A stretch of DNA of 64,000 nucleotides from an uncultured Clostridia bacterium (GTDB lineage Bacteria > Bacillota > Clostridia > Oscillospirales > Ruminococcaceae): NCBI GenBank assembly GCA_945876435.1, contig CAMCOD010000004.1, positions 1-64,000 on the forward strand, in the 5' to 3' direction. Positions 44,958 through 54,525 of this stretch are shown here, piece after piece. Numbering within the stretch: position 1 is the first letter of the stretch; every line of letters begins with the position of its first letter. Position numbers and translations under genes: made by a program. The notes beneath the pieces were generated by a model. It was given only the letters and a program-made list of their open reading frames with translations, searched no databases and was not told the DNA's origin.

Positions 44958-45758
44958 TTAATCCCGCTTCTTTCCCCGGTTAAGGATTCGTCCGTCCCAC
45001 TTTTTCATAGCCACACGAACAGAGCGCGCCATCTCCTTGCTGAACACGGCGCCTGTCTTGCGGGCGTAGAACTGCTGGGCAAAGTTTTTCGCGCCATAAG
45101 GATTATCTTCTTTATAGATTTTGGCCCGGGAAGCGAACATTTTCTCATAGTCCTCCGGCGTCAAATGGCGGTATTTCTCCTCGAAGACGATATATTCCCG
45201 ATCAAAACGCTCCTTCACCACCTTGGGCTGTTCCGGACGATAGTAACCCAGGCAGAGCATACCAATGGGGAACGCCCAATCCGGCAGATCGAACAGCTCC
45301 CGGTGGATCTCGTAGTTTTCCAGAATATCGCCGATGTAGCAGGAGCCTATATTCAGGGATTCCGCGGCGATCACAGCGTTTTCCGCCGCAGCCATCGCAT
45401 CCTCAATAGCCAACAGCAGGTCAGCTTCCTGTGGAGCTTCAAAGAGCAGCCCATGTTCCTCGCAATAGTCTCCTACGCCGTTCTGTTCATAATAATCGAA
45501 CCAGCGCTGATGATCCGCCAGAAACACCAGAATCACCGGCGCAGTAGCGATAAATGCCTGATGGTCACAGGTTTTGCTGAGGATTTTCTTGGTTTTTTCG
45601 TCTTTGATCACCAAAATGGAATAAAGCATCTGGTTTCCCGCGGTCGGCGCACGCATGGCCGCCTCCAAAACAGCGTCCAAATCTTCTTTCGCGATTTCTT
45701 TTTTCTCATAGCCGCGCAGAGAAACACGGTTGTTGATGGTTTTCAGAACGTCGTTCAT
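44958..45758 (-). CDS. Nitroreductase family protein
   Basis: INNRVSLRGYEKKEIAKEDLDAVLEAAMRAPTAGNQMLYSILVI; GSCYIGDI; GMLCLGYYRPEQP. Confidence 0.9.
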   Translation of the reverse strand: MNDVLKTINNRVSLRGYEKKEIAKEDLDAVLEAAMRAPTAGNQMLYSILVIKDEKTKKILSKTCDHQAFIATAPVILVFLADHQRWFDYYEQNGVGDYCEEHGLLFEAPQEADLLLAIEDAMAAAENAVIAAESLNIGSCYIGDILENYEIHRELFDLPDWAFPIGMLCLGYYRPEQPKVVKERFDREYIVFEEKYRHLTPEDYEKMFASRAKIYKEDNPYGAKNFAQQFYARKTGAVFSKEMARSVRVAMKKWDGRILNRGKKRD

Positions 45759-45789
45759 GTGCAATCACTCCTTCGCCCTCAGTATAGCA

Positions 45790-45818
45790 CAAAAAAGGCT
45801 CCCATAGGGAGCCTTTTG
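45790..45818 (-). terminator. Terminator
   Basis: aaaaaaggctcccatagggagccttttgct. Confidence 0.75.
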
Positions 45819-45835
45819 CTGTTATTTTCGCAGCA

Positions 45836-46255
45836 TCAAGCCTCATCCACCTGTCGGATGGCGTGGTACTGTATATAAAATTCCCCGTTTTCGTCCGTTT
45901 TGTCCGTCACCAGCATTTCCATGGTGCCGCAACGCTCAATTTCCTCTGTATGACAACTGAGTAAGGCCTCTCGATAGACTTTCGGACTTAAATCGGAGTA
46001 AGCGGAATGGCAGGCAAAGGTCAGCAGTAGCTTTTCTTCGCTGCGCTGTTCTTTCTTCACCAGAACAAAACGCTGATCCGGCTCATAACCCCAAGCTGAG
46101 GAAATCAACCTGCCTGTTTCGTCATCCAGACGAAACATTCGTCTTTCCTTTTTCTCAGGCTCACGACCAAAATACTTGATACAGAAGTCATTCATGTCTT
46201 TCAGCGCTAAACCGGTATCCGGATCATAATCCGGATTTCTCGTTGCTATAGCCAA
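45836..46255 (-). CDS. Hypothetical protein, possibly 5'-truncated (TTG start)
   Basis: 139 aa frame; start codon TTG at 46253-46255 inside a terminator-like hairpin with no evident RBS. Confidence 0.45.
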   Translation of the reverse strand: MAIATRNPDYDPDTGLALKDMNDFCIKYFGREPEKKERRMFRLDDETGRLISSAWGYEPDQRFVLVKKEQRSEEKLLLTFACHSAYSDLSPKVYREALLSCHTEEIERCGTMEMLVTDKTDENGEFYIQYHAIRQVDEA

Positions 46256-46299
46256 AAGAGCCTTTGCTTTTAACTTTTAAAGCAAAGGCTCTTTTCCGG
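46253..46299. terminator. Hairpin/terminator downstream of the M20 gene
   Basis: aaaagagcctttgcttttaacttttaaagcaaaggctctttt. Confidence 0.8.
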
Positions 46300-46317
46300 A
46301 GAGATGTTAGCAAAAAA

Positions 46318-47769
46318 TTAGTCCATTTGATCCCCTACGGCAACTGGAACCGCATCAGCCGGAACCGGGCAGAAATAGCCGCCGGCGGCACGCTTGTTAA
46401 ATTCCGCTTTGGCTTCCGCGATCTTCTCCGGCTGCTCGTACAAATCAATGGCTGCTGCCGCCAGCACTTTTCCAGCGCACAGCAGACCCTTATGCCCGAT
46501 GGAAGTGCGGCCGCAGGAAACGTTTTGCCAGCTATGACCGGGAGCATTGGATGGGAATGTGACCACATTGATCTGAGCCGTAGGAACCAGCCAGCTTACA
46601 TCGCCCACATCGGTAGATCCGGGGCGCTGTTTGCTGCTGAAATGATAAGGCACCAGAAAATCATTCAGCGGAATGGAGGCATTTTGGCTCACTTTCGCCA
46701 CATAGTCCGCAATTTCCCCATCTTCCTCACAGGCCGCGCCTGGAAGCTCATGGGAGGGCATTTCATAACCATCTACGATGGCCTGTGCGAAGGCTTTTTC
46801 CTCTTCGGTATAGGTGGGAACCCCGACTTTATTGAAATTATCCCAAAGCAGAGTTTCCAGCGCCTTATTTGGCACCGTATTGGAACAGCCGTCAATAAAG
46901 CGTTTTTTCATTGTGGTTTCCGTCATCATAGCGGCAGCCTCCGCAATTTTATCCACACGGGCCTGCAGCTCCAAAGCCTCCTTCACCAATTCCGCACGCA
47001 CCATGTACAGCACCTGCGCGTGAGGCTGCACCACGTTGGGAGAATTGCCGCCGGCGTCGGTAATGGCATAATGAATACGGGCGGATTGCGGCATATGCTC
47101 CCGCAGGAACTGCACGCCCATGTTCATCAGCTCAACCGCATCCAGAGCGGAACGGCCCATATGAGGATTACCGGCGGCGTGAGCCGCAATTCCGGTAAAT
47201 TTATACTCAGTCTGGATACAGGAGTTACAGGTGCCGGAAGTGACCTGATTCACACTTCCGGGATGCCAGGTGAGTGCCACATCCAGCTCCTCAAAAAGCC
47301 GCTCCCGGGCCATAAAGGCCTTGGCAGCGCCGCCTTCCTCGCCGGGACAGCCGTAGAAGATCACCGTACCCTGCCCTTTTTCCTCCAAATAGGCTTTTAC
47401 AGCAAATGCCGCCGCCATCGCGCCCGCTCCCAGCATATTATGGCCGCAGCCATGACCGGAACCGCCCCGCACCAGCTCCTTGCGGACGGTGGATCCGGCT
47501 TCCTGAGACAGTCCGGAGAGAGCGTCATACTCCGCTAGAATACCGATCACCGGTTTTCCGGAGCCATACACAGCCTTGAAGGCCGTTTCAATGCCGCAGA
47601 CCGGGGTTTGAACCTGGAATCCTTCTTCCTTCAATACTTTGCAGTATAATTCCGCAGACTGATGCTCCATCAGGGACAGTTCGGCGTATTCCCAAATCTG
47701 ATCGGAAACGTCGGTAATTAATTTTGCCTTCTGGTCGATGACCTGCAGGTATTTTTCTTTGTCAGCCAT
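46318..47769 (-). CDS. M20-family amidohydrolase/peptidase (AbgB-like)
   Basis: Start MADKEKYLQVIDQKA; GSGHGCGHNMLGAGAMAAAFAVKAYL; GCPGEEGGAAKAFM. Confidence 0.9.
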   Translation of the reverse strand: MADKEKYLQVIDQKAKLITDVSDQIWEYAELSLMEHQSAELYCKVLKEEGFQVQTPVCGIETAFKAVYGSGKPVIGILAEYDALSGLSQEAGSTVRKELVRGGSGHGCGHNMLGAGAMAAAFAVKAYLEEKGQGTVIFYGCPGEEGGAAKAFMARERLFEELDVALTWHPGSVNQVTSGTCNSCIQTEYKFTGIAAHAAGNPHMGRSALDAVELMNMGVQFLREHMPQSARIHYAITDAGGNSPNVVQPHAQVLYMVRAELVKEALELQARVDKIAEAAAMMTETTMKKRFIDGCSNTVPNKALETLLWDNFNKVGVPTYTEEEKAFAQAIVDGYEMPSHELPGAACEEDGEIADYVAKVSQNASIPLNDFLVPYHFSSKQRPGSTDVGDVSWLVPTAQINVVTFPSNAPGHSWQNVSCGRTSIGHKGLLCAGKVLAAAAIDLYEQPEKIAEAKAEFNKRAAGGYFCPVPADAVPVAVGDQMD

Positions 47770-47782
47770 GGCAGCTTCCTCC

Positions 47783-48517
47783 TTAATACAGTACTTTCCC
47801 CAAAAATTCTTTGGTTCTTGGGTTTTGCGGGTTGCCGAACAGCTCCTCCGGAGAGCCTTTTTCCGCCAAAACGCCGCCATCCATAAAGAATACCCGGTCC
47901 GAAACTTCCCGGGCAAAGCCCATTTCATGGGTCACGATAACAGTGGTCATACCGCCTTTTACCAGGTTTTTAATAACCGCCAGCACCTCGCCCACCATTT
48001 CCGGATCCAAGGCGGAGGTCGGTTCGTCAAAGAGCATCACATCCGGCTCCATCGCCAGCGCCCGAACAATGGCCAGACGCTGTTTTTGGCCACCGGAAAG
48101 ACGTCCCGGGTACTCGTTGATCTTTTCATACAGGCCAACTGTGTTCAGCAGTTCCTTTGCCATATCTTCCGCCTCGGCCTTACTCTTTTTTCCCAGCAGA
48201 GTAGGGGCCATGGTAATATTTTCTCCCACAGTCATATGAGGGAAAACATTAAAATGCTGAAACACCATCCCCATTTTCTGGCGATGCTTATCTACATTGA
48301 CGCCTTTTGCGGTAATATCCACACCCTCAAAGATGATCTGTCCGCTGGTTGGCACCTCCAACAGATTTAAACAGCGCAGCAGTGTACTTTTTCCGCCGCC
48401 GGAGGGACCGATGATGGAAACAACCTCCCCCTTACTGATATGTTCGCTAACACCCTTCAGCACCTGCAGCTCACCAAAGCTTTTGTGCAGATCCTTTACC
48501 TCGATTAAATTAGTCAC
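47783..48517 (-). CDS. Polar amino-acid ABC transporter ATP-binding protein
   Basis: [53 protein letters not shown]. Confidence 0.96.
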   Translation of the reverse strand: MTNLIEVKDLHKSFGELQVLKGVSEHISKGEVVSIIGPSGGGKSTLLRCLNLLEVPTSGQIIFEGVDITAKGVNVDKHRQKMGMVFQHFNVFPHMTVGENITMAPTLLGKKSKAEAEDMAKELLNTVGLYEKINEYPGRLSGGQKQRLAIVRALAMEPDVMLFDEPTSALDPEMVGEVLAVIKNLVKGGMTTVIVTHEMGFAREVSDRVFFMDGGVLAEKGSPEELFGNPQNPRTKEFLGKVLY

Positions 48518-49196
48518 TTGTACTCATTCTCCTCTCCAAAGCGGCCACACATTTGGACAAGCTAAAGCCCAAAATAAAGTAAATGATGCCGACGATGATC
48601 AGCGGCTCAATCGCCAGATAAATGACGCCGTTAATGGTCTTGTACTGGGTCATCAGCTCCCCAACAAAGAAGGTAGAGGCCAGAGATGACTCCTTTACCA
48701 CCGATACAAACTCATTGCACAGCGCAGGCAGAATATTTTTTACAGCCTGCGGAAAAATGACCTTGGTCAAAGTCTGACGATAGTTTAAGCCCAGGCTGCG
48801 GGCAGCCTCTGTCTGACCCTTATCCACTGCGCTGATGCCGGCACGGATAATCTCGGCTACATAGGCGCCGGAGTTAAGACACAAAGCCAAAACAACGGAA
48901 AAGGTTTTGCCCATGTCGATCCCCGGAAACATCATCGGGACCAAAAAATAGAAGAAATAGAGCTGAAGCAGCAGTGGAGTATCCCGGATAACCTCTGTGT
49001 AGATCGTGGCAATGGCGTTCAGCGGGCGAAAATGTCCGATATGGAAGTTACTCAGCCGCATCAGCGCCAGCAGAGAACCGATCACGATGCCCACCAGAAC
49101 GGTGATCGCGGAAAGGAGCAGGGTATTGGCTGTTCCCTGAAGCAGCAGGTTCCAGTAGCGGGTAACGACCTTAACAATATTCATCAAAATATCCAT
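48510..49196 (-). CDS. Polar amino-acid ABC transporter permease
   Basis: [52 protein letters not shown]. Confidence 0.95.
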   Translation of the reverse strand: MDILMNIVKVVTRYWNLLLQGTANTLLLSAITVLVGIVIGSLLALMRLSNFHIGHFRPLNAIATIYTEVIRDTPLLLQLYFFYFLVPMMFPGIDMGKTFSVVLALCLNSGAYVAEIIRAGISAVDKGQTEAARSLGLNYRQTLTKVIFPQAVKNILPALCNEFVSVVKESSLASTFFVGELMTQYKTINGVIYLAIEPLIIVGIIYFILGFSLSKCVAALERRMSTSD

Positions 49197-49278
49197 GAAA
49201 CGGATTCCTCCTTGTTTCCTTCAAAGGAATAAACAAAACTTTCGGACTGGCCTTGCGGTCAGTCCGCAGCATTTGATC

Positions 49279-50106
49279 TTAACCCTCTACACTGATACCC
49301 AGAGATTTTGCCAGTTCAGTGGCTTCGGCGCTCCACTGGGCATACAGACCCTGTTCGTTGACTTCTTTAATAATCTCGTTGATAGCATCCATCAGCTCCG
49401 TCTCGCCCTTTTTGCAGGCTACCACGTTGCCTTCCGAGGTGTAATCAAAATAGAAATCGCTCATGACGATCTCATCGTAGTTAGCGGCATACAGCTGACC
49501 ATTTTCACCGCTGACAGCCAAAGCATCGATCTTGCCGGTCTGCAGCATCAGGATACCGTCATTGAGAGAGCCGATCTTTTCGATGGTCACATCGGAAGGA
49601 AGCTGTTCGCTGACCAGGCTGTACTGAAGGGAGCCATTCTGCGCGCCCACTTTCAGTCCGGCAAAGGCTTCCGCCGTGTTCAGTTCATCCGCTTTCTCTT
49701 TCAGAATCAGAATACCCTGACCTTCGCTGTCCTCCGTGTTATTATAACCGATGGAAAGCTCCATGCTTTCGGCCCGGTCCTCTCTCCAGGCAAAGCCGGA
49801 GATTCCCATGTCCACGCTTCCGGAAGCGACGGCAGCCTGTACAGCGCTGAAATCCATCGCCTCGATTTGAAGCTCAACGCCCAGTTTTTCAGCAATGTAT
49901 TTGCCCAGTTCAATATCTGAACCCACATATTCTTTGGAACCGTCCGCTCCGATATTTTCAAATTCCATGGGCGCAAAGTCCGGGGAAGTGGCCATCTTGA
50001 TCACGCCAGCTTCTTTGATGCTGTCAAGTCTGCTTTTGCTGGAGCAGGCGCTCATGCTGCTTAGTACCAATGCGGCCGCCAAAATCATTGTCAATGTCTT
50101 TTTCAT
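49279..50106 (-). CDS. Amino-acid ABC transporter substrate-binding lipoprotein
   Basis: MKKTLTMILAAALVLSSMSACSS; VIKMATSPDFAPMEF; GSDIELGKYIAEKLGVELQ. Confidence 0.95.
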   Translation of the reverse strand: MKKTLTMILAAALVLSSMSACSSKSRLDSIKEAGVIKMATSPDFAPMEFENIGADGSKEYVGSDIELGKYIAEKLGVELQIEAMDFSAVQAAVASGSVDMGISGFAWREDRAESMELSIGYNNTEDSEGQGILILKEKADELNTAEAFAGLKVGAQNGSLQYSLVSEQLPSDVTIEKIGSLNDGILMLQTGKIDALAVSGENGQLYAANYDEIVMSDFYFDYTSEGNVVACKKGETELMDAINEIIKEVNEQGLYAQWSAEATELAKSLGISVEG

Positions 50107-50331
50107 AATTCTTCCTCCATGTTCTGATCAAAATATTCTTTACTCGTTGTTTTTGTATGTTTATTCGAAATTATGTTTATATTATACATTCTTTTTCTTT
50201 TTTGTAAAGGCCTTATTTTGCACAAATATACATCAATTTTGTGATATTATTCTGTAATTTCTTCTAATTTCAGCGATATTTCTTGTTTTTCTCTGAAAAC
50301 CATCGATTTTTATTGAATAATAATACAAAAA

Positions 50332-50364
50332 CACCCTATACAAATGCATAGGGTGTTCTTTATT
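50332..50364 (-). terminator. Terminator
   Basis: acaccctatacaaatgcatagggtgttcttt. Confidence 0.75.
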
Positions 50365-50385
50365 ATAAAATATGGTCAAAAATCG

Positions 50386-51909
50386 TCAGCGGATCTGGAA
50401 ATCGTCGTCCACGCTGATAGTCAGAGCAACTCCCATACCATCCTTAATGGGATTTCCCTGTTTGGCGCTATTCTGTACAAAATGATACAGCGGGCTTGCG
50501 GCAACCAGCTCCTGATACATCCGCTCCGTTTCCTCCCCAAATACCTTGTACTGCAAAGCCCAGAACAGAGCCTTGGCAATGGTATGGAAGGAAGCAAGCT
50601 GCGAACGGTACACAGTAACTTTCCGGTCCTTGTACTCAAAGGTCAGTGTCTCCGGATAAGCCAATTTGCGGAAAGCGTTTTCCGCGCTTACCATAGGCAG
50701 GTAGAGCAGAAGTTCTTTTGCCAGAGTAGCATCCCCATTGGCCAGCTCCAGCAGCTTACCGGGCAAAGCTTCATGGTCCTCCTTGTTTTTGACGCCATGG
50801 AACAGGCGAACAGCCTCCCGGGTATCGTCTTCCAAAGTCTCCTGGTCAAATGGGTAGGGCTGAGTGGTCTCTGCATCCTGCTTAAAGATGAAGAATTGCC
50901 GCTGGATACCGTAACCGCTGAAGCCCCATTTCCGGGCGATCTCCGCAACGATCCGGCTGAGGCTCTCGATGCGGACGTCATTGATGCGGCATTCGCCCTT
51001 CACCTGATCGCCGTTTTTCATGGCGTAGACCTTAACATAGCAGATCTTCTGATTGCCGATACGCTTTGCAAGATGATCCTTCAAAGCATCCCAATATACA
51101 TTGAAATTCTCAACATTCTGCGCGTCGCCGCCGGCAAGAATGTTGCCCCGGTATACGCTCCACTGATGCTTTTGTCCTACAAACTCGCTTTCCAGACGAA
51201 CCGGATTCTGATTTTTTGCCAGCAGGGAAATGGTGTTCATCAGAGAGAGCATAAAGCTGCTGCAGGCCACATTCAAAGCCGCTGCCGGGGTTTGACCCTT
51301 GGCTGCGCTCACCTCTACAATATCCCGATCCCAATCCGGGTTTTCCACGTTGAAGGTGACAATAACCGAATCCTCTTTGATATCGGTGATCTCCGGGTAG
51401 ATCCGGATGTTCCAGGATGGGATCACAATATGATCCTCCTCCAGCTTGTCCACCACCTCAAAATTATTGTGCAGGTGGACATTCAGCACATAGTCCAGGG
51501 CTTTTTCTTCATCCACAGGCAGCCCGTTGCCGAATTTCTTCTGGGCTTCCTCCTTATCCAGGCGCACATCAATACTTTTCAGCAGCAGCATAGCGTTTTT
51601 GTTGCCCGGCACCATTTTCAGGACCTTCTGCATAGCCTGCTTTGCCTCCGCAAAACGGTTAAGGGAAAACAGGGTATATGCATAGTGGAAATACCAGTTG
51701 GGATCACCTTTTCCTTCTTTTTTTACGGATTCCAACAGCTCTTTTGCTTCCGCAAAACGGTTTACAACATTATATTCTCTGGCGAGCGTACAGGTCAGAA
51801 CATAATCCCTCTCTGTTTCCGGAAGAGCGGTGATGGCATCAATGATCTTTTGATGCTCCATATTTTTTCTCCACTGGTCGATCTGCGCCAGCAATTCTTC
51901 TTTTTTCAT
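50386..51909 (-). CDS. Large hypothetical protein with N-terminal TPR-like repeats
   Basis: 507 aa; NRFAEAKELLESVKKEGKGDPNWYFHYAYTLFSLNRFAEAKQAMQKVLKMVPGN. Confidence 0.7.
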   Translation of the reverse strand: MKKEELLAQIDQWRKNMEHQKIIDAITALPETERDYVLTCTLAREYNVVNRFAEAKELLESVKKEGKGDPNWYFHYAYTLFSLNRFAEAKQAMQKVLKMVPGNKNAMLLLKSIDVRLDKEEAQKKFGNGLPVDEEKALDYVLNVHLHNNFEVVDKLEEDHIVIPSWNIRIYPEITDIKEDSVIVTFNVENPDWDRDIVEVSAAKGQTPAAALNVACSSFMLSLMNTISLLAKNQNPVRLESEFVGQKHQWSVYRGNILAGGDAQNVENFNVYWDALKDHLAKRIGNQKICYVKVYAMKNGDQVKGECRINDVRIESLSRIVAEIARKWGFSGYGIQRQFFIFKQDAETTQPYPFDQETLEDDTREAVRLFHGVKNKEDHEALPGKLLELANGDATLAKELLLYLPMVSAENAFRKLAYPETLTFEYKDRKVTVYRSQLASFHTIAKALFWALQYKVFGEETERMYQELVAASPLYHFVQNSAKQGNPIKDGMGVALTISVDDDFQIR

Positions 51910-52313
51910 TGCTTATCCTCCGCTTCGTAGGCGTTATTCCATCCGGACAGGCCTTCCGCCGGATTTACTCTTTTTATAATAGCAGATATCGCAAAAAAAG
52001 TCTGCATTTTTTTGGCGTTTTCCTGAGAAAAAACCGTCGAATCGCAGGCTTTTCGGATTTTCCCTGTCAGGACGGAGCGTTTGCCCCAAATCCCGGGCCA
52101 ATTTCCGCATACAGTCAATTGGAATTTTACCTTGTCCCTGATTAAGAGATATGCTAAGATGAATGCGGAGAACCCATCTTTCCTACGGAAAAGAAAGCTG
52201 TAAATAAAAGCCGTGTCTGCGGCCATACCGCCTATAAAATTGACACAACTATCTGCATTATCTGCCTATTTTTCAAATAGCCAGTCCGCTATAATGGTTC
52301 AAAAGAGGTGAAA

Positions 52314-53624
52314 ATGATGCTGCGAATGGAAATCGCATTGTTCCTTGTAATGGCCTTTGTTGCCAGTGTATATTTTTCTGCCGGGCGAAAGAGCACGCCG
52401 CTGCACAGGACGTTTTCTGTCTTGTTGGTCGTTGTGCTCATCCATCTTCTGCTGGACGGCGTCACTGTCTACACCGTGCATCATCTGGAGAGTGTACCGA
52501 GTTTTTTGAACGATGCGGTTCACAGGCTGTTCCTGGGCAGCATGGTGCTGGTGATCTATTTGTTTTATCAGTATATTGCCATTCTAGTGGAGGAGGAAAC
52601 CGGGAAGCCCCGACGGCTGGACTGGCCTGCCAGAGTCTTCCTGGCTGTGGCGGAGCTGGGCAATTTCCTGCTGCCGATCTCTTACACGGTGACTCCGGAG
52701 GGAAACTATTCCTCCGGGCTATACATGCTGGTGCCCTATGGAGCCGTCGCCTTCTATCTGCTGCTGTGCGCCGGACTATTGGCCATCAATTGGAGGCAGA
52801 TCGACAAGAAGAAAAAGTCCGTTATTGGGATTGCCCTTACCATTGAATTTGTTGTTTGTATTTTGCAGGGCCTGCACCACACGTGGCTCATCAGCGGCAT
52901 GGGTATTACTCTGATGACTCTGTCCTTTTATCTGACTTTGGAGAATCCTGATATTCTCCGGGCGGAACTGACGGAGCAGAAGATGTCCATGCTGTACTTG
53001 AAAAGTCAGGTCAACCCTCACTTTTTATATAATACGCTGGATACCATCCGGATTCAGGCACAGCTGAACGGCGATAAAAAAGTGGCCGACCTGCTGATGC
53101 GGCTGGTTGACTTTTTCCGCCTCAGCGTAAAGGTGGACCGTCAGATGGTAGCTCTGGACGATGAGCTGGAGCTTCTGGAGGCCTATATGGAGCTGATGTG
53201 CTACCGCTACCCGGAGCTGGAATGTGAGTATGATATTGACCCCAACTTGGGAGGCGTACCGGTGCCCAATTTCATTTTGCAGCCCATCGTGGAAAACAGC
53301 CTTCTCCACGGCCTGAAAAACAAGGGCTACCGGGGCAAAGTGCGCATCTCAGCCCATAAAACAGCCGATCAGCAGATGGAGATTCTGGTCAGCGACACCG
53401 GCAGCGGCTTTGCCGAGGGGAAAAAAGCTGCCATCGACCAGATGCTGTTGGCTTATGCGAAACAACCCGCCAAGCTGGAGGGAAACAGCATTGGCATTTT
53501 AAACGTGCAGAAGCGGATCAAGCTGCTCTGCGGCCGGGAATACGGGCTGTGGTACACGGAAAACGAAAACGGCGGTGTTACAGCCCATCTGCTGCTGTCT
53601 TTGGGAAAGGAGGATGTGAAATGA
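52314..53624 (+). CDS. Sensor histidine kinase, LytS/YesM-type (HisKA_7TM-like N-terminus)
   Basis: Multi-TM N-terminus; LKSQVNPHFLYNTLDTIRIQAQ; PNFILQPIVENSLLHGL; ISDTGSGF-like box. Confidence 0.9.
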   Translation: MMLRMEIALFLVMAFVASVYFSAGRKSTPLHRTFSVLLVVVLIHLLLDGVTVYTVHHLESVPSFLNDAVHRLFLGSMVLVIYLFYQYIAILVEEETGKPRRLDWPARVFLAVAELGNFLLPISYTVTPEGNYSSGLYMLVPYGAVAFYLLLCAGLLAINWRQIDKKKKSVIGIALTIEFVVCILQGLHHTWLISGMGITLMTLSFYLTLENPDILRAELTEQKMSMLYLKSQVNPHFLYNTLDTIRIQAQLNGDKKVADLLMRLVDFFRLSVKVDRQMVALDDELELLEAYMELMCYRYPELECEYDIDPNLGGVPVPNFILQPIVENSLLHGLKNKGYRGKVRISAHKTADQQMEILVSDTGSGFAEGKKAAIDQMLLAYAKQPAKLEGNSIGILNVQKRIKLLCGREYGLWYTENENGGVTAHLLLSLGKEDVK

Positions 53625-54370
53625 AAAAGCTGCGTGTGCTTTTGGTCGACGATGAAATCATGATCCGGGAAGGCTTTAAGCGGCTTTTTAACTGGGAAGC
53701 CCACGGCTGCGAAGTGGTCGGTGAAGCCGCTGACGGCATGGAGGCTTTGGTACAAATCGACACCCTGCGCCCGGATATCGTTATCATGGACATTAACATC
53801 CCAATTATGAGCGGTTTAAAGGTCATCCAGTTAAGCCGCGTCAAACACCCTCAGATTGCCTATGTAATCGTATCCGGCTATGATGATTTTTCCTATTGCC
53901 AGCAGGCGCTGCGGCTGCAGATCACCGATTACATTCTCAAACCGGTCGATTACGAAGAGTTCGGGGTCTGCATTGACAACCTGAAAATCTCCCTATTTCA
54001 GCAGCGTGTGGCAAGTGCCGACCAAGCTGAGGCGCAGGAAGCTCGTACCATCACCGGCATTACCCGGTATCTCCAGGAGCATCTGACAGAGGAAATAAAC
54101 CTCTCTATTTTATCCGATCACTTTCATCTGAACCCCCAGTATATCAGCCAGCTTTTTAAAAATGAAATCGGCGTGGGATTTCTGGCCTATCTGACCAACA
54201 TTCGCATGGAAAAGGCCAAAAAACTGCTGCTCTCCACCTCTCTTTCCATTACGGAGATCGCGGAGCAGTCCGGCTATGGAGACTATCGGGTGTTTACCAA
54301 GGTATTCAAAAAGTCCGAAGGCATCACCCCCTCCCAATACCGGCGGGATTTTCTGGAGGAGACCACATAA
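53621..54370 (+). CDS. Response regulator, AraC-type output (YesN-like)
   Basis: LLVDDEIMIREGF; VIMDINIP; C-terminal AraC HTH SEGITPSQYRRDF; ATGA overlap with the kinase. Confidence 0.93.
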   Translation: MKKLRVLLVDDEIMIREGFKRLFNWEAHGCEVVGEAADGMEALVQIDTLRPDIVIMDINIPIMSGLKVIQLSRVKHPQIAYVIVSGYDDFSYCQQALRLQITDYILKPVDYEEFGVCIDNLKISLFQQRVASADQAEAQEARTITGITRYLQEHLTEEINLSILSDHFHLNPQYISQLFKNEIGVGFLAYLTNIRMEKAKKLLLSTSLSITEIAEQSGYGDYRVFTKVFKKSEGITPSQYRRDFLEETT

Positions 54371-54525
54371 AGCGGCCAGACTGTCCCTGCAAACGGGTGA
54401 AATGTGAGCGGCATGGAGACTGTGACGCGTGCCGGGCATATCACCATAGTCATGTCCGCAAGCCGTTGACCCGGTGCGAAAAATTGGAGCAAAAAGCACG
54501 GCGGCGCGAAAGGAGAAAAACATGA
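54367..54525 (+). CDS. Small Cys-rich protein with apparent AUA start (absent from the ORF track)
   Basis: (I/M)KRPDCPCKRVKCERHGDCDACRAYHHSHVRKPLTRCEKLEQKARRRERRKT*; GGAGGA upstream, flanking ATAA and ATGA overlaps. Confidence 0.75.
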   Translation: MKRPDCPCKRVKCERHGDCDACRAYHHSHVRKPLTRCEKLEQKARRRERRKT

